From an uncultured Lachnospiraceae bacterium (lineage in GTDB: Bacteria; Bacillota; Clostridia; Lachnospirales; Lachnospiraceae): a stretch of 56,598 nt of DNA. The notes beneath the pieces are model-generated. The model saw nothing but the letters and a program-made list of their open reading frames with translations. It was not told the origin of the DNA and made no database searches. The DNA is taken from assembly GCA_947175035.1 (NCBI GenBank), contig CAMWLG010000013.1, positions 1 to 56,598 on the forward strand. Direction: 5' to 3'. This document shows positions 1-8,760 of this stretch, piece after piece. Both the position numbers and the translations under genes were made by a program. Position 1 is the first letter of the stretch. Every line of letters begins with the position of its first letter.

Positions 1-2560
1 CCTTGGTAAACTTTTCCTTCAGTGCCTTCCATGCCTCACCGGTAGGACTCGGGGCTCCCTCGGTCTTTGTGCCGGATATCACCAGAACCCCGTCATCGGT
101 AATCTCCCACTCGACCCCGGATTCATTCCCGTAATCGTACCCATGAAGAATAATCCCTTCCGCCAGCCCGGTAGGAAAAGATTCATATACTGTTCCGTCC
201 GCATCCCGCATCTTTACAGGCAGTGCGACTTCTTTCTGCAGATTCGTGAAGGTTTTCAGCGTCGTGATTCTGCTGCAGCCGGAAAACATATCGCTCATAT
301 CCGTAACCGATTTGATATCCAAACCGCTCACATCCAGATTGGTCAGGCCGCTACAGCCATAAAACATGCGGCTCATATCCGTGACCTTCCCTGTGTCAAA
401 ACCGGACAAGTCAATCTCTGTAATATTGTCGCAGCCTTCAAACCAGCTGGCAGTAGAATCAATATTTCCGGCGGTGATCACCACCTTTGTAAATTGATCC
501 TTCAGCGCCTTCCATGCCTCACCGGTAGGACTCGGGGCGCCTTCAAGCTTTGTGCCGGATATCACCAGAATCCCGTCCTCGGTAATCTCCCATGTGACCC
601 CAAACTCACTCTCATTCTCATATCTATATAAAATAATGCTCTCTGCAAGCCCCATCGGAAAAGCTTCATATACCTTCCGATCCGCAGCCTGCATCTTTAC
701 AGGCAGGGCAACCTTTTTCTTCAGATTCGGGAAAGTTTTGATCATCGTGATACCGCTGCAGCCGGAAAACATACGGCGCATGTCCGTGACAGTTTCCGTG
801 TCAAAACCGGACAGGTCGATCTCTGTGATATTGTCGCAGCCTTCAAACCACCCAGCCGTGGAATCGATATTTCCAGCAGTGATCACTACTTTTGTAAATG
901 CATATTTCCGTTCCAGCCATCGCATACTGAGCTTTGGCGTGTCCGCAAGCTTCTCCCCAGCTATGGTCAGCACGCCGTCCTCGCCGATCTCCCATGTGAC
1001 CCCGGACTCACTCCCGGAATTGAGAACCGTGCGGCTATCATCCGCATACAGATAAATTCCTTCCGACAGATTCAGCGGGAATTTTTCGTAGATGTGATTC
1101 TGCTCATCGCACATCCGTACAGGCAGATCCACATCCTGCGCCAAATTCGGGAATGTTTTCATCTGGACAATCTTGCTGCAGCCGAAAAACATTTCCCACA
1201 TACTTTTAACCGCTTTGGTATCAAAGTTGCTCACATCCAGACTTGTCAAACCGCTGCAGCCGTAAAACATCATACTCATATCTTTGACAGTACTGGTGAC
1301 AAAGCCCCTTACATCCAGACTGGTCAGACCATCGCAGTTCATAAACATTCCACTCATATCCGTGACATTACCGGTATCAAAGCCGTTCACGTTCAGACTT
1401 GTCAGGCCACTACAGCCCTCAAACATATACGCCATATCAGTAACTTTATGAGTATCAAAGCTGCTTACATCCAGACTCTTCAAGCTGCTGCAGCCCGCAA
1501 ACATGTCGCGTATATTCTCGGCATTACTGGTATCAAAGCCGCTTACATCCAGACTTGTCAGGCTGCTACAGTCGGCAAACATCCCAATCATGCTTGTGAC
1601 CTTTGCCGTGTCAAAATTTGACATATCAATCTCTGTGATCTTGCTGCATCCTTCAAACCAACAATCTGTGCAATCAACGTTCTCTGCGGTGATCACAACT
1701 TTAGTAAAGAAATTTCTTCGATCCTGCCATCGCATGTCAAGACTCGCACCCTCAAGCATCTTCCCGGAAATCGTCAATACTCCGTCTGCGCTGATCTCCC
1801 ATGTAACCCCGGACTCACTCCCGGAATTAAGAACCGTGCGGCTATCATCTGCATATAAATAAATACTTTCCGAAAGATTGCGCGGAAAATTTTCATAGGT
1901 GTGATTCTGCTCATCGCACATCCGCACAGGCAGGTCAATCTCCTCCGTTAAGTTTCGAAATGTTTTAAGTGTAACGATATTATAGCAGCCAGCAAACATA
2001 TCATATGCTGCCCAAACTGCTTGAGTATCAAAACCACTCACATCCAGACTCTCCAAGCTGCTACAGTCGCAAAACATCCCCCCCATATTCTTGACGTGAC
2101 TGGTATCAAAACTACTCACATCCAGATTCTTCAAACTGGTACAGCCACCAAACATCCACTCCATATCCGTGACATTACCAGTATCAAAGCCTCTTACATC
2201 AAGACTCTCCAAGCTGCTACATCCTGAAAACATAGAGCCCATATTCGTGACATTACCGGTATCAAAGCTACTCACATCCAGACTCTTTAAGTTGAAACAT
2301 TCACGAAACATTCCGCTCATATCTGTAACATTACTGGTATCAAAGCCAGACATGTCAAATTCTGTAATACTATCACAAAAGGCAAACCAATAATTTGTAG
2401 AATCAATATTCTTGGCAGTGATCACTACTTTTGTAAAGGAATCTTCCACTCTCCATTGCGGCTTAATACTCGGCGTACCTTCTGTCTTCTCCCCCGATAT
2501 CGTCAGCACACCGTTCGAAGTAATCTCCCATGTGACCCCGGACTCACTTCCGGAATAAAG
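1..2560 (-). repeat. Large internal DNA repeats of the BspA-like gene
   Basis: Five module starts encoding VTWEI lie near 110, 600, 1000, 1810 and 2540. The stretch 989-1141 is almost the same as 1799-1951, differing at scattered third positions. Bases 1-130 closely match 482-610 (period about 490 bp). Within modules a 75-bp period encodes the 25-residue repeats. The spacing between module starts differs because modules carry one to six repeats. This pattern suggests expansion and contraction by recombination. Confidence 0.85.
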
Positions 2561-2764
2561 CACGGTAATGTCCTCATCCGGATCGTCCGACGTTCCTGAA
2601 CTCATCGAATAAATCTCCGCTTGGTCTCCACCTGATACTTCCGGTGTGACTGCTTCTGTCTTGTATTCTTTCCCTGAGATTTCTTCCGCTCTGACATAAT
2701 CCACATTGGTAAGTCCCAACGCAACCACCAAAGCCCATGCCAACATCCGCCTTGCTTTCTTCAT
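1..2764 (-). CDS. BspA-like leucine-rich-repeat (DUF285) secreted surface protein, C-terminus outside window
   Basis: The frame is open from the ATG at 2764 to the window edge (about 921 codons), so the C-terminus is missing. A gggggcagga ribosome site precedes the start. The N-terminus is a signal peptide (basic MKKARR, then a hydrophobic stretch ending near Ala-Glu-Glu). The body has about 14 copies of a 25-residue repeat of the form FDTxxVTDMxxMFxGCSxLxSLDVS. These sit in modules separated by domains beginning GVTWEI and containing FTKVVITA. Such DUF285/BspA-type repeats are known from surface adhesins of gut and oral anaerobes; adhesion here is inference. Cys recurs in each repeat. No anchor can be seen because the end is missing. 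Next upstream on the same strand is ilvN, 72 bp away and functionally unrelated. Confidence 0.9.
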   Translation of the reverse strand, partial: MKKARRMLAWALVVALGLTNVDYVRAEEISGKEYKTEAVTPEVSGGDQAEIYSMSSGTSDDPDEDITVLYSGSESGVTWEITSNGVLTISGEKTEGTPSIKPQWRVEDSFTKVVITAKNIDSTNYWFAFCDSITEFDMSGFDTSNVTDMSGMFRECFNLKSLDVSSFDTGNVTNMGSMFSGCSSLESLDVRGFDTGNVTDMEWMFGGCTSLKNLDVSSFDTSHVKNMGGMFCDCSSLESLDVSGFDTQAVWAAYDMFAGCYNIVTLKTFRNLTEEIDLPVRMCDEQNHTYENFPRNLSESIYLYADDSRTVLNSGSESGVTWEISADGVLTISGKMLEGASLDMRWQDRRNFFTKVVITAENVDCTDCWFEGCSKITEIDMSNFDTAKVTSMIGMFADCSSLTSLDVSGFDTSNAENIRDMFAGCSSLKSLDVSSFDTHKVTDMAYMFEGCSGLTSLNVNGFDTGNVTDMSGMFMNCDGLTSLDVRGFVTSTVKDMSMMFYGCSGLTSLDVSNFDTKAVKSMWEMFFGCSKIVQMKTFPNLAQDVDLPVRMCDEQNHIYEKFPLNLSEGIYLYADDSRTVLNSGSESGVTWEIGEDGVLTIAGEKLADTPKLSMRWLERKYAFTKVVITAGNIDSTAGWFEGCDNITEIDLSGFDTETVTDMRRMFSGCSGITMIKTFPNLKKKVALPVKMQAADRKVYEAFPMGLAESIILYRYENESEFGVTWEITEDGILVISGTKLEGAPSPTGEAWKALKDQFTKVVITAGNIDSTASWFEGCDNITEIDLSGFDTGKVTDMSRMFYGCSGLTNLDVSGLDIKSVTDMSDMFSGCSRITTLKTFTNLQKEVALPVKMRDADGTVYESFPTGLAEGIILHGYDYGNESGVEWEITDDGVLVISGTKTEGAPSPTGEAWKALKEKFTK

Positions 2765-2836
2765 GTTCCTGCCCCCTGCTTAAACTGAAATGTTTTTGAT
2801 ATGACTCCTGCTTCTATTCGTTATTTCCTGCCGAAA

Positions 2837-3328
2837 TCAGTCGTCATTTTCCATACACTTTGAGAGCGCGAGCGTCCCTGTGCGGGCCACCTCCACAATG
2901 CTGATGCTCTGCAAAAGCTTTAAAAACAGCCGAATCCTCTCCGGTGTGTCGCAGACCTGAATCATCATAAAATGTTTGGACATATCCACGATCTCAGCCT
3001 TCATGATATCACACAGCTCCGTGATATCCCGACGGTTATTCTTATTATATTTTACCTTGACCAGCATCAGCTCTCTGGTGATACACTGCTGCTCCTCAAA
3101 GGTCTTGACTTTGATGACATCCAGCTTTTTGTTGAGCTGTTTTTCAATCTGTTCGATGGTGCGCTCGTCACCGCTGGATACAATGGTCATACAGGAGATA
3201 TCCGGCGCGTCCGTCTCCCCCACAGCCAATGAATCAATATTGAAGCACCGTCTGGAAAAAAGACCTGCAACCTTGCAGAGTACACCGGAGCGGTTCTCCA
3301 CCCAAACGGAATAGATTCTCTTCTTCAT
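2837..3328 (-). CDS. ilvN: Acetolactate (acetohydroxyacid) synthase small regulatory subunit
   Basis: The protein has 163 residues, the usual length for IlvN/IlvH. An N-terminal ACT domain begins MKKRIYSVWVENRSGVL and is followed by RRCFNIDSLAVGET, the standard small-subunit signature for the valine-binding regulatory domain. A second ACT-like half (residues about 85-155) follows. The subunit binds the large subunit and confers valine feedback inhibition in the first common step of isoleucine, valine and leucine synthesis. It starts 43 bp after the ilvB copy at 3372-4988 and is surely cotranscribed with it. No terminator is obvious in the 72 bp before the BspA-like gene. Confidence 0.95.
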   Translation of the reverse strand: MKKRIYSVWVENRSGVLCKVAGLFSRRCFNIDSLAVGETDAPDISCMTIVSSGDERTIEQIEKQLNKKLDVIKVKTFEEQQCITRELMLVKVKYNKNNRRDITELCDIMKAEIVDMSKHFMMIQVCDTPERIRLFLKLLQSISIVEVARTGTLALSKCMENDD

Positions 3329-3371
3329 ATCGGATTCCTCTTTCTATCTTCTCTCATTTTATCTTTTCTTG

Positions 3372-4988
3372 CTATTTTACCAAATCCATGGGGTCTATCA
3401 GGCATTCCAGCAGCATGGACTCATCCTTTGCCAGAAAAGCATCAATGGTCTCCTCCGCCCGGCTCATATCGCAAAGACGCAGGAAAGGCATCTCATAAGC
3501 CGCAGCCAGCTTCTCCAAATCAGGGCTTCCCGACAGGTCCACCACGGAATAATTGTCTTTGTAGGTATAATGCTGATACTCCCTCACCATGCCCAGATAA
3601 TTATTTTTCAGGACAATGATCTTTACGGGAACCTTGTGCTGCCGCATGGTGGCAAGCTCCATCATGGACATCTGGAAGGAACCGTCGCCACAGACGGCAA
3701 TCACCTGTTTGTCGGGCGCCGCTATCTTGGCTCCCATCGCCGCCGGAATGGAATATCCCATGGTGCCCATACCGCCGGAGGTGAGGAATTTCCCCTTTTT
3801 CACGATATGATAGCCGCAGGACCAAATCTGGTTCTGTCCCACGTCTGCCACATAGATCGCGTCCTCCTGCATCTTCTCGGAGAGCATGGTAATAAATGCC
3901 GCCGGATCCACATAATCCGGATTCGGTGTGCGTTTCGTCTCCATGGTCACACGGTATTCATTCAGCATAGCAAGCCATTCCTCACAGCTGCATTGAACCT
4001 CTTCCTTCTCAAAGTCTTCAAAAATATGCTTGGCGTCTCCCACCAGAGGAATCGTCGGTCCCGCGTTCTTGCCAATCTCGGCAGGATCCACATCAATATG
4101 CACCAGCACCTTCCCCCGCGTGATCAAATCCGGCTGGTTCACGGCACGGTCAGCCACTCTCGCTCCTACCATGATCAACAGATCAGACTCATTCATGGCA
4201 CGGTTTGCATAAGCCCTGCCATTATTGCCCACCATGCCAAAATACAATGGATGTTTGGTAGGCATGATCCCGATTCCCATCATTGTGGACACCACGGGAA
4301 TCTGATGTCTCTCCGCAAAATTTCTAAGCTCCCCTTCGGCATCGGCGAGAAGCACCCCGCCCCCGGCACAGATAATGGGTTTCTTTGCCCGCTCCAGCTC
4401 TTTGATGACCTTTTTGATCTGCACCGCGTTTCCCTTGACCGTGGGCTTATAAGTCCGCAGGGAAACCTCCTCGGGATATTTGAATTTATTGATGGGTGCA
4501 TTTTGTATATCAATGGGAATATCAATCAAAACAGGACCCTTTCGACCGGTATTCGCAATATAGAATGCCTCCTTGAAAACCTGCGGAATGTCATTCGCAT
4601 TCTTCACAAGATAGCTGTACTTGACAAAAGACTCCACAGCTCCGGTGATGTCCGCCTCCTGAAAGACATCACTGCCCAAAAGCTCACTGTTGACCTGTCC
4701 CGTGATACAAATCAGGGGAATGCTGTCCGCGAACGCCGTGGCAATCCCTGTAATGACATTCGTGGCACCCGGGCCGCTGGTGACAGCACACACCCCGGGA
4801 CGTCCCGTGATACGCGACACCCCGCTGGCCGCGTGTGCGGCATTCTGCTCCGTGCGGATCAGAATCGTCCGAATCTCAGACTCCAGTATACTATTATAAA
4901 AAGGACAGATTGCGACACCCGGATAACCAAATACCGTGGTAACTCCCTCAGCCTCCAGACATTTTACAATGGCATCTGCTCCAATCAT
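3372..4988 (-). CDS. ilvB: Acetolactate synthase large subunit (copy paired with ilvN)
   Basis: This 538-residue ThDP enzyme condenses pyruvate with pyruvate or 2-oxobutyrate. The catalytic Glu is visible as E47 in RTEQNAAHAA. SGPGATNVITGIA is intact, and the C-terminal ThDP-Mg motif runs from GDGSFQM to KNNYLGM. An AGGAGG site lies 7 nt before the ATG. Its partner ilvN follows directly, which supports the anabolic enzyme rather than the catabolic AlsS. It is slightly shorter than, and clearly diverged from, the second large subunit at 40088-41782 (for example VAICPFYNSI here against GAILNIYDAL there). The metH gene ends 73 bp upstream, so readthrough is possible, but a local promoter and a palindrome sit in that gap. 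Confidence 0.95.
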   Translation of the reverse strand: MIGADAIVKCLEAEGVTTVFGYPGVAICPFYNSILESEIRTILIRTEQNAAHAASGVSRITGRPGVCAVTSGPGATNVITGIATAFADSIPLICITGQVNSELLGSDVFQEADITGAVESFVKYSYLVKNANDIPQVFKEAFYIANTGRKGPVLIDIPIDIQNAPINKFKYPEEVSLRTYKPTVKGNAVQIKKVIKELERAKKPIICAGGGVLLADAEGELRNFAERHQIPVVSTMMGIGIMPTKHPLYFGMVGNNGRAYANRAMNESDLLIMVGARVADRAVNQPDLITRGKVLVHIDVDPAEIGKNAGPTIPLVGDAKHIFEDFEKEEVQCSCEEWLAMLNEYRVTMETKRTPNPDYVDPAAFITMLSEKMQEDAIYVADVGQNQIWSCGYHIVKKGKFLTSGGMGTMGYSIPAAMGAKIAAPDKQVIAVCGDGSFQMSMMELATMRQHKVPVKIIVLKNNYLGMVREYQHYTYKDNYSVVDLSGSPDLEKLAAAYEMPFLRLCDMSRAEETIDAFLAKDESMLLECLIDPMDLVK

Positions 4989-5005
4989 TCTAATTCCTCC
5001 TTATC

Positions 5006-5079
5006 ACTGCATTCTACGGCAGCTCTTACGTTCATGTTGTATGCAGTCTATTCTACCACATCTACTCTGGTTCGTTCAA
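5006..5079 (-). promoter_or_regulatory. Candidate ilvB-ilvN promoter with inverted repeat
   Basis: On the minus strand TTGAAC (5079-5074) is followed after 18 nt by TAGAAT (5055-5050), a fair sigma-A match that overlaps the end of metH. A perfect 7-bp inverted repeat, ACTGCAT at 5006-5012 and ATGCAGT at 5041-5047, spans the predicted start region just ahead of the ribosome site. It could be a leader hairpin or a protein site. Seen by eye only. Confidence 0.4.
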
Positions 5080-7596
5080 GCGTTTCGCCAATTTTACGGC
5101 ATCCGCCGCATCCTTGGAGTAACCGTCCGCCCCAATCTCATCAGCGTAGTCCTGTGTGATCACCGCGCCGCCGATCATAATCTTGGCAGAAAGTTTCTCT
5201 GCCTTTGCCGCCGAAATGACCTCTCTCATACGCTGCATTGTAGTAGTCATCAACGCCGACAAGGCGATAATCTGTGCGTGATGCTCCTTTGCTGCGTCAA
5301 TAATGCGCTCGGCGGGCACGTCCTTACCCAAATCAATCACCCGAAAGCCATAATTTTTTAACATCAGCGCCACCAAATTCTTGCCAATATCATGAATATC
5401 ACCCTCCACGGTAGCGATCACTACCACCGGTTGGTCTCCTCCTCCCGTCTCCTCCAAGAGCAGGGGCTCCAAGATCTCGATGGAATTTTTCATAGCCTCG
5501 GCGCTGGCAATCAACTGGGGCAGGAAATATTTCCCCTTGTCAAAATACTCGCCAACCTGGTTAATGGCGGGCAGCAGCACGTCGTTCAACAGCCTGTCCG
5601 GCGCTTCTCCCGCTCCGAGTGCGGCCTCCGTCAGCCGCCCGATGCCGTTTCGATTCCCCTTTAGGACGGCATTATATAGATCGGCGCAGTATACAGAGAC
5701 AAACTGCGGGGCAGCCTTTGTGGAAGAACTGTCAGTCACACCACTGTGCGCCTGTTTACTTTCCGGCTGCAGATTCGCGGACGTATTTCCTGCATTCATA
5801 ACAGCAGGCTTTGTCGCCTCCTGCTCCTCCCTTCTGGCCTTTACCTCTCCTGCATATTCAATATAGCGCAAATCCGCACCAGGTTTATTCAAGAGCAAAT
5901 CTGCTGCCAAGGCACAGCTCATCAACAACTCCTGCGAGGGATTGGCAATCGCCATGGTCAGCCCCTCCCTGATCGCCAGAGTCAAAAATGCCGTGTTCAC
6001 AAAGCTGCGCTCCGGCATACCAAAGGAGATATTGGAGAGCCCACAGATCGTGGCAAATCCCTGCTCCTTACAGAAACGAATGGTTTCCAGCGTCTCGATT
6101 GCCGCGTTTTTGTTGGCTCCCACGGTTGTCACCAGTCCGTCCACGACAATATCCTCTTTGCGCATCCCAAGGTCATATGCCGCTTCGCTAATGGTTCGGA
6201 TAATCTGCTTTTTCTCATCCAGATCCTTGGGAAGCCCCTGGTCTGACAATGGCAGCAATATAAACATAGCTCCGTATTTTGCCGCAATGGGCAAAAGCTT
6301 CTCAAACTTTTCCTTCTCATAGGATATGGAATTGATCAATGCTCTGCCAGGGTAATGCCGAAGTGCCGCCTCCAACACATCCACATGACTGGAATCCAGC
6401 GCGAGGGGCAGATTGGTTGCCTCTCCCACCTCCTCTAATACCCGAAGCATCATGGCCTTCTCATCAATTCCGCTCATTCCCATATTGATATCCAAAATCT
6501 GCGCCCCACAGTTCTCCTGCTCCTCCGCAAACTTTAGTACTCTGTCTGTATTTCCCTCCCGAAGCTCCGCTTGAAGAGTTTTCTTGCCGGTGGGATTGAT
6601 TCTCTCACCCACCACCATAAAACCGCCATCCAAGCCAAACTCCACAGTTCTGCGCTCGCTGGAAAGGAAACGCACGCCGGCCTGACGGCGCGGAATATCC
6701 AATTGCCTTTTTCCCTGCAAAGCATCGTGCAAGGCTCTGATATGTTCCGGCGTGGTACCGCAGCACCCGCCTAACAGAGAGGCTCCCTTTGCCGCCAGAA
6801 GCTTCATCTCGGTGCTAAACACTGCCGCGTCCATGTCATAACAGGTATTCCCCTGCTCGTCCAAGGAGGGAAGCCCGGCATTTGGTTTAGCGATCACGGG
6901 AATCGTGGTGACCGCAGTAATATTTTCAATGACCTCCTGCATCTTTGCCGGTCCGGTGGAACAATTCGCACCGATGGCACACGCGCCAAGACTCTCTGCA
7001 ACCACCGCCGCAGTGCGGGCATCCGTGCCATACAACATACATCCGCTTGGCTCAAAGGTAAAACTTACCATCACCGGCAGGTCACAGACCTCCTTAGCTG
7101 CAATCAATGCCGCCCTAGTCTCAGCCAGACTCATCATGGTCTCAACCACCAACAAATCCACTCCCGCTTTCACAAGCAGTTGAATCTGTTCTTTGTAGAT
7201 GTCAATCAGGGTCTCAAGTTCCATACTGCCCATGGGCTTTAGCTGCTCTCCGGTCATAGTAATATCTCCGGCGATATAAACCCTGCGCCCCGAAGCCGTC
7301 TGTGCTGCCCTTCGGGAGATCGCCACCAACTCATGGATCATGCTTTCCATCTGACCCTCAAGCCCGTACTCCGCGAGCTTTACCTTATTCGCAGTAAAGG
7401 TTGGGGCATAGAGGATATCCGTGCCGACCGCCACATACTGCTCCTGCAGATCCTGCATGATATCCGAGTGCTCCAGAATCCATTGTTCCGGACAAACTCC
7501 GGAGGGCATTCCTGCCTTGACCAGATTGGAGCCCGTAGCCCCATCCAAAAAAATAATATTTTCCTGTGTCAGTTCCCGAAACTCTTCCTTCGTCAT
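5062..7596 (-). CDS. metH: Cobalamin-dependent methionine synthase lacking the reactivation domain
   Basis: The 844-residue protein has three of the four MetH modules. The homocysteine methyltransferase barrel (1-290) has zinc ligands C212, C278 and C279. The pterin-binding barrel (about 325-600) begins MVVGERINPTGKK. The cap and cobalamin-binding domains (about 640-844) carry the B12 ligand motif D733-I-H735-D-I-G. The C-terminal AdoMet-dependent activation domain of the approximately 1,230-residue E. coli enzyme is absent, as is usual in Clostridia, where a separate reactivation protein is expected. A Ser/Ala/Thr-rich linker near residues 590-630 separates the pterin and B12 parts. It transfers a methyl group from methyltetrahydrofolate to homocysteine. 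No SAM or cobalamin riboswitch fits the 180-bp upstream gap. Confidence 0.95.
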   Translation of the reverse strand: MTKEEFRELTQENIIFLDGATGSNLVKAGMPSGVCPEQWILEHSDIMQDLQEQYVAVGTDILYAPTFTANKVKLAEYGLEGQMESMIHELVAISRRAAQTASGRRVYIAGDITMTGEQLKPMGSMELETLIDIYKEQIQLLVKAGVDLLVVETMMSLAETRAALIAAKEVCDLPVMVSFTFEPSGCMLYGTDARTAAVVAESLGACAIGANCSTGPAKMQEVIENITAVTTIPVIAKPNAGLPSLDEQGNTCYDMDAAVFSTEMKLLAAKGASLLGGCCGTTPEHIRALHDALQGKRQLDIPRRQAGVRFLSSERRTVEFGLDGGFMVVGERINPTGKKTLQAELREGNTDRVLKFAEEQENCGAQILDINMGMSGIDEKAMMLRVLEEVGEATNLPLALDSSHVDVLEAALRHYPGRALINSISYEKEKFEKLLPIAAKYGAMFILLPLSDQGLPKDLDEKKQIIRTISEAAYDLGMRKEDIVVDGLVTTVGANKNAAIETLETIRFCKEQGFATICGLSNISFGMPERSFVNTAFLTLAIREGLTMAIANPSQELLMSCALAADLLLNKPGADLRYIEYAGEVKARREEQEATKPAVMNAGNTSANLQPESKQAHSGVTDSSSTKAAPQFVSVYCADLYNAVLKGNRNGIGRLTEAALGAGEAPDRLLNDVLLPAINQVGEYFDKGKYFLPQLIASAEAMKNSIEILEPLLLEETGGGDQPVVVIATVEGDIHDIGKNLVALMLKNYGFRVIDLGKDVPAERIIDAAKEHHAQIIALSALMTTTMQRMREVISAAKAEKLSAKIMIGGAVITQDYADEIGADGYSKDAADAVKLAKRLNEPE

Positions 7597-7646
7597 GATA
7601 TTGTACTTCCTATATTAAAAATGATATATGATACAACATAAAATTT

Positions 7647-7675
7647 ATTGTACCATATCACTGCCTACTGCGCAA
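7647..7675 (-). promoter_or_regulatory. Sigma-A-type promoter for metH
   Basis: On the minus strand TTGCGC (7675-7670), a 17-nt spacer and TACAAT (7652-7647) fit the housekeeping consensus. The predicted start leaves a leader of about 45 nt before metH. Confidence 0.6.
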
Positions 7676-7778
7676 ATAACTTCTTAAGATTTCTTTTAAT
7701 TGTTGCGAATATGTGAGAAATATGATAAGTTTTTATAGTAGATTTCAGGTAATTACGATTTTATTGGAGGAAACGATT

Positions 7779-8258
7779 TTGAGAAGAAAAAGATTTCTTC
7801 TGCTTACAGGGCTGCTGGCTGCGGTTATGCTGAGTGCCTGTGGCACTGACCCCAAATTACAGCAGTTTAAAAAAGATATGGATGCCTTCTGTGACACTGT
7901 GGCTGATTTGCATGAATCCATTAACAATATTGATGCGGAGTCCGCAAACGCCTCCGCCCTAGCTCTGGACTATTTGGATGATTTAGATAAACAATTTCAA
8001 AAATTTGCTCAATTTGATTTCCCCGAGGAATATGATTATCTGGAAGAGCTTGCCAGCGAGGCAGGGGAATACATGAGTGAAGCGGTTCAAAGCTATCATG
8101 AAGCCTATGCTGACGGAGGTTATGATGAAAACACCGGAAATTATGCCAGAGAAAATTCCGCAAGAGCTCTCAAACGCCTTCAAGTGATTCTGGATATTTT
8201 ACACGGGGACAACCCCACGGCAGATACCTCAAAAATCGGAAGCTCGACGGAATCTTAA
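7779..8258 (+). CDS. Small hypothetical lipoprotein, TTG start
   Basis: The frame could open at an ATG at 7713, but that has no ribosome site and would bury the signal. GGAGG at 7766-7770, 8 nt before TTG at 7779, marks the likely start. The resulting 159-residue protein begins MRRKRFLLL and reaches lipobox LSAC with Cys21, so it should be a membrane-anchored lipoprotein. The rest is acidic and helical, with many Asp, Glu, Tyr and Ala residues (for example YDYLEELASEAGEYMSEA). It ends in a Ser/Thr tail. No catalytic motif or named family was recognised. It is monocistronic, divergent from metH and closed by a hairpin terminator. Confidence 0.8.
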   Translation: MRRKRFLLLTGLLAAVMLSACGTDPKLQQFKKDMDAFCDTVADLHESINNIDAESANASALALDYLDDLDKQFQKFAQFDFPEEYDYLEELASEAGEYMSEAVQSYHEAYADGGYDENTGNYARENSARALKRLQVILDILHGDNPTADTSKIGSSTES

Positions 8259-8323
8259 AATTCCATTTGTGTTCTGTAAACCGGGTAGAGGAGATTTTCC
8301 TTACGCACCCCTGCACATAAAAT

Positions 8324-8354
8324 AAGCTGCCGTGTGATTCACACGACAGCTTTT
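8324..8354. terminator. Bidirectional rho-independent terminator
   Basis: AAGCTGCCGTGTG pairs with CACACGACAGCTT around a 3-4 nt loop, with T-rich runs on both outer sides. It lies between the convergent lipoprotein gene and the DUF4870-like gene and can serve both. Confidence 0.8.
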
Positions 8355-8393
8355 ATCATCTGATGATTTGTAATCAAATTATCTCTAATCCAA

Positions 8394-8684
8394 TTATTTC
8401 AACAGCTGAATCTTACCAATCAGAGGCAGAGGCTTCTCCTCATCCTTGCATGCAGAAACAATACCCATAATAGCAAACACGAACAGAACAACATCAGCGA
8501 TACATGCAACAATAGCACCAACAACGGGAATAACCATAATAATACTACAGATGATGTATCCGAGTGCCAATACAAGTCCCTGATTCAGATGAAACTTAGC
8601 GCCTTCCTTGTCGCCTGCAAGAAAAGCTATCAGCCATAAGACAAGACCAAGATACGCCAAAATACTAGTTACTTTCTTATTCAT
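8394..8684 (-). CDS. DUF4870-like small membrane protein
   Basis: The likely start is the ATG at 8684 (MNKKVTSILAYLG), because AAGGAG lies 8 nt upstream. A longer frame to 8771 overlaps the upstream gene and has no ribosome site. The 96-residue protein has about three membrane segments: LGLVLWLIAFLAG, ALGYIICSIIMVIPVVG and CIADVVLFVFAIMGIV. The polar sequence GAKFHLNQGLVLAL between them is typical of DUF4870/TIC20-like small membrane proteins. The function of the family is not established. It is the last of three adjacent small membrane-protein genes. Confidence 0.8.
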   Translation of the reverse strand: MNKKVTSILAYLGLVLWLIAFLAGDKEGAKFHLNQGLVLALGYIICSIIMVIPVVGAIVACIADVVLFVFAIMGIVSACKDEEKPLPLIGKIQLLK

Positions 8685-8760
8685 AATTTTCTCCTTTTCC
8701 GCCCTCATAAGGACTGTAAAATATATATTTAACATGTTTAGCGACATGTCAGCGCCATTT

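Noticed and set aside
1094..2393. Repetitive plus-strand frames with HIRDITGIKA-like repeats
   Set aside because: The repeat is the antisense of the 75-bp BspA repeat. The minus frame has the signal peptide, ribosome site and family motif.
2000..2400. CRISPR array suspected from regular 75-bp repeats
   Set aside because: The repeats are coding, diverge at third positions and have no unique spacers.
3369..5159. A 596-codon plus-strand open frame
   Set aside because: It is the mirror of ilvB on the minus strand. It has no ribosome site and its product (His/Arg/Leu-rich) resembles no protein.
7597..7778. SAM or cobalamin riboswitch ahead of metH
   Set aside because: The predicted leader is only about 45 nt and lacks any conserved B12-box or SAM-I helix.
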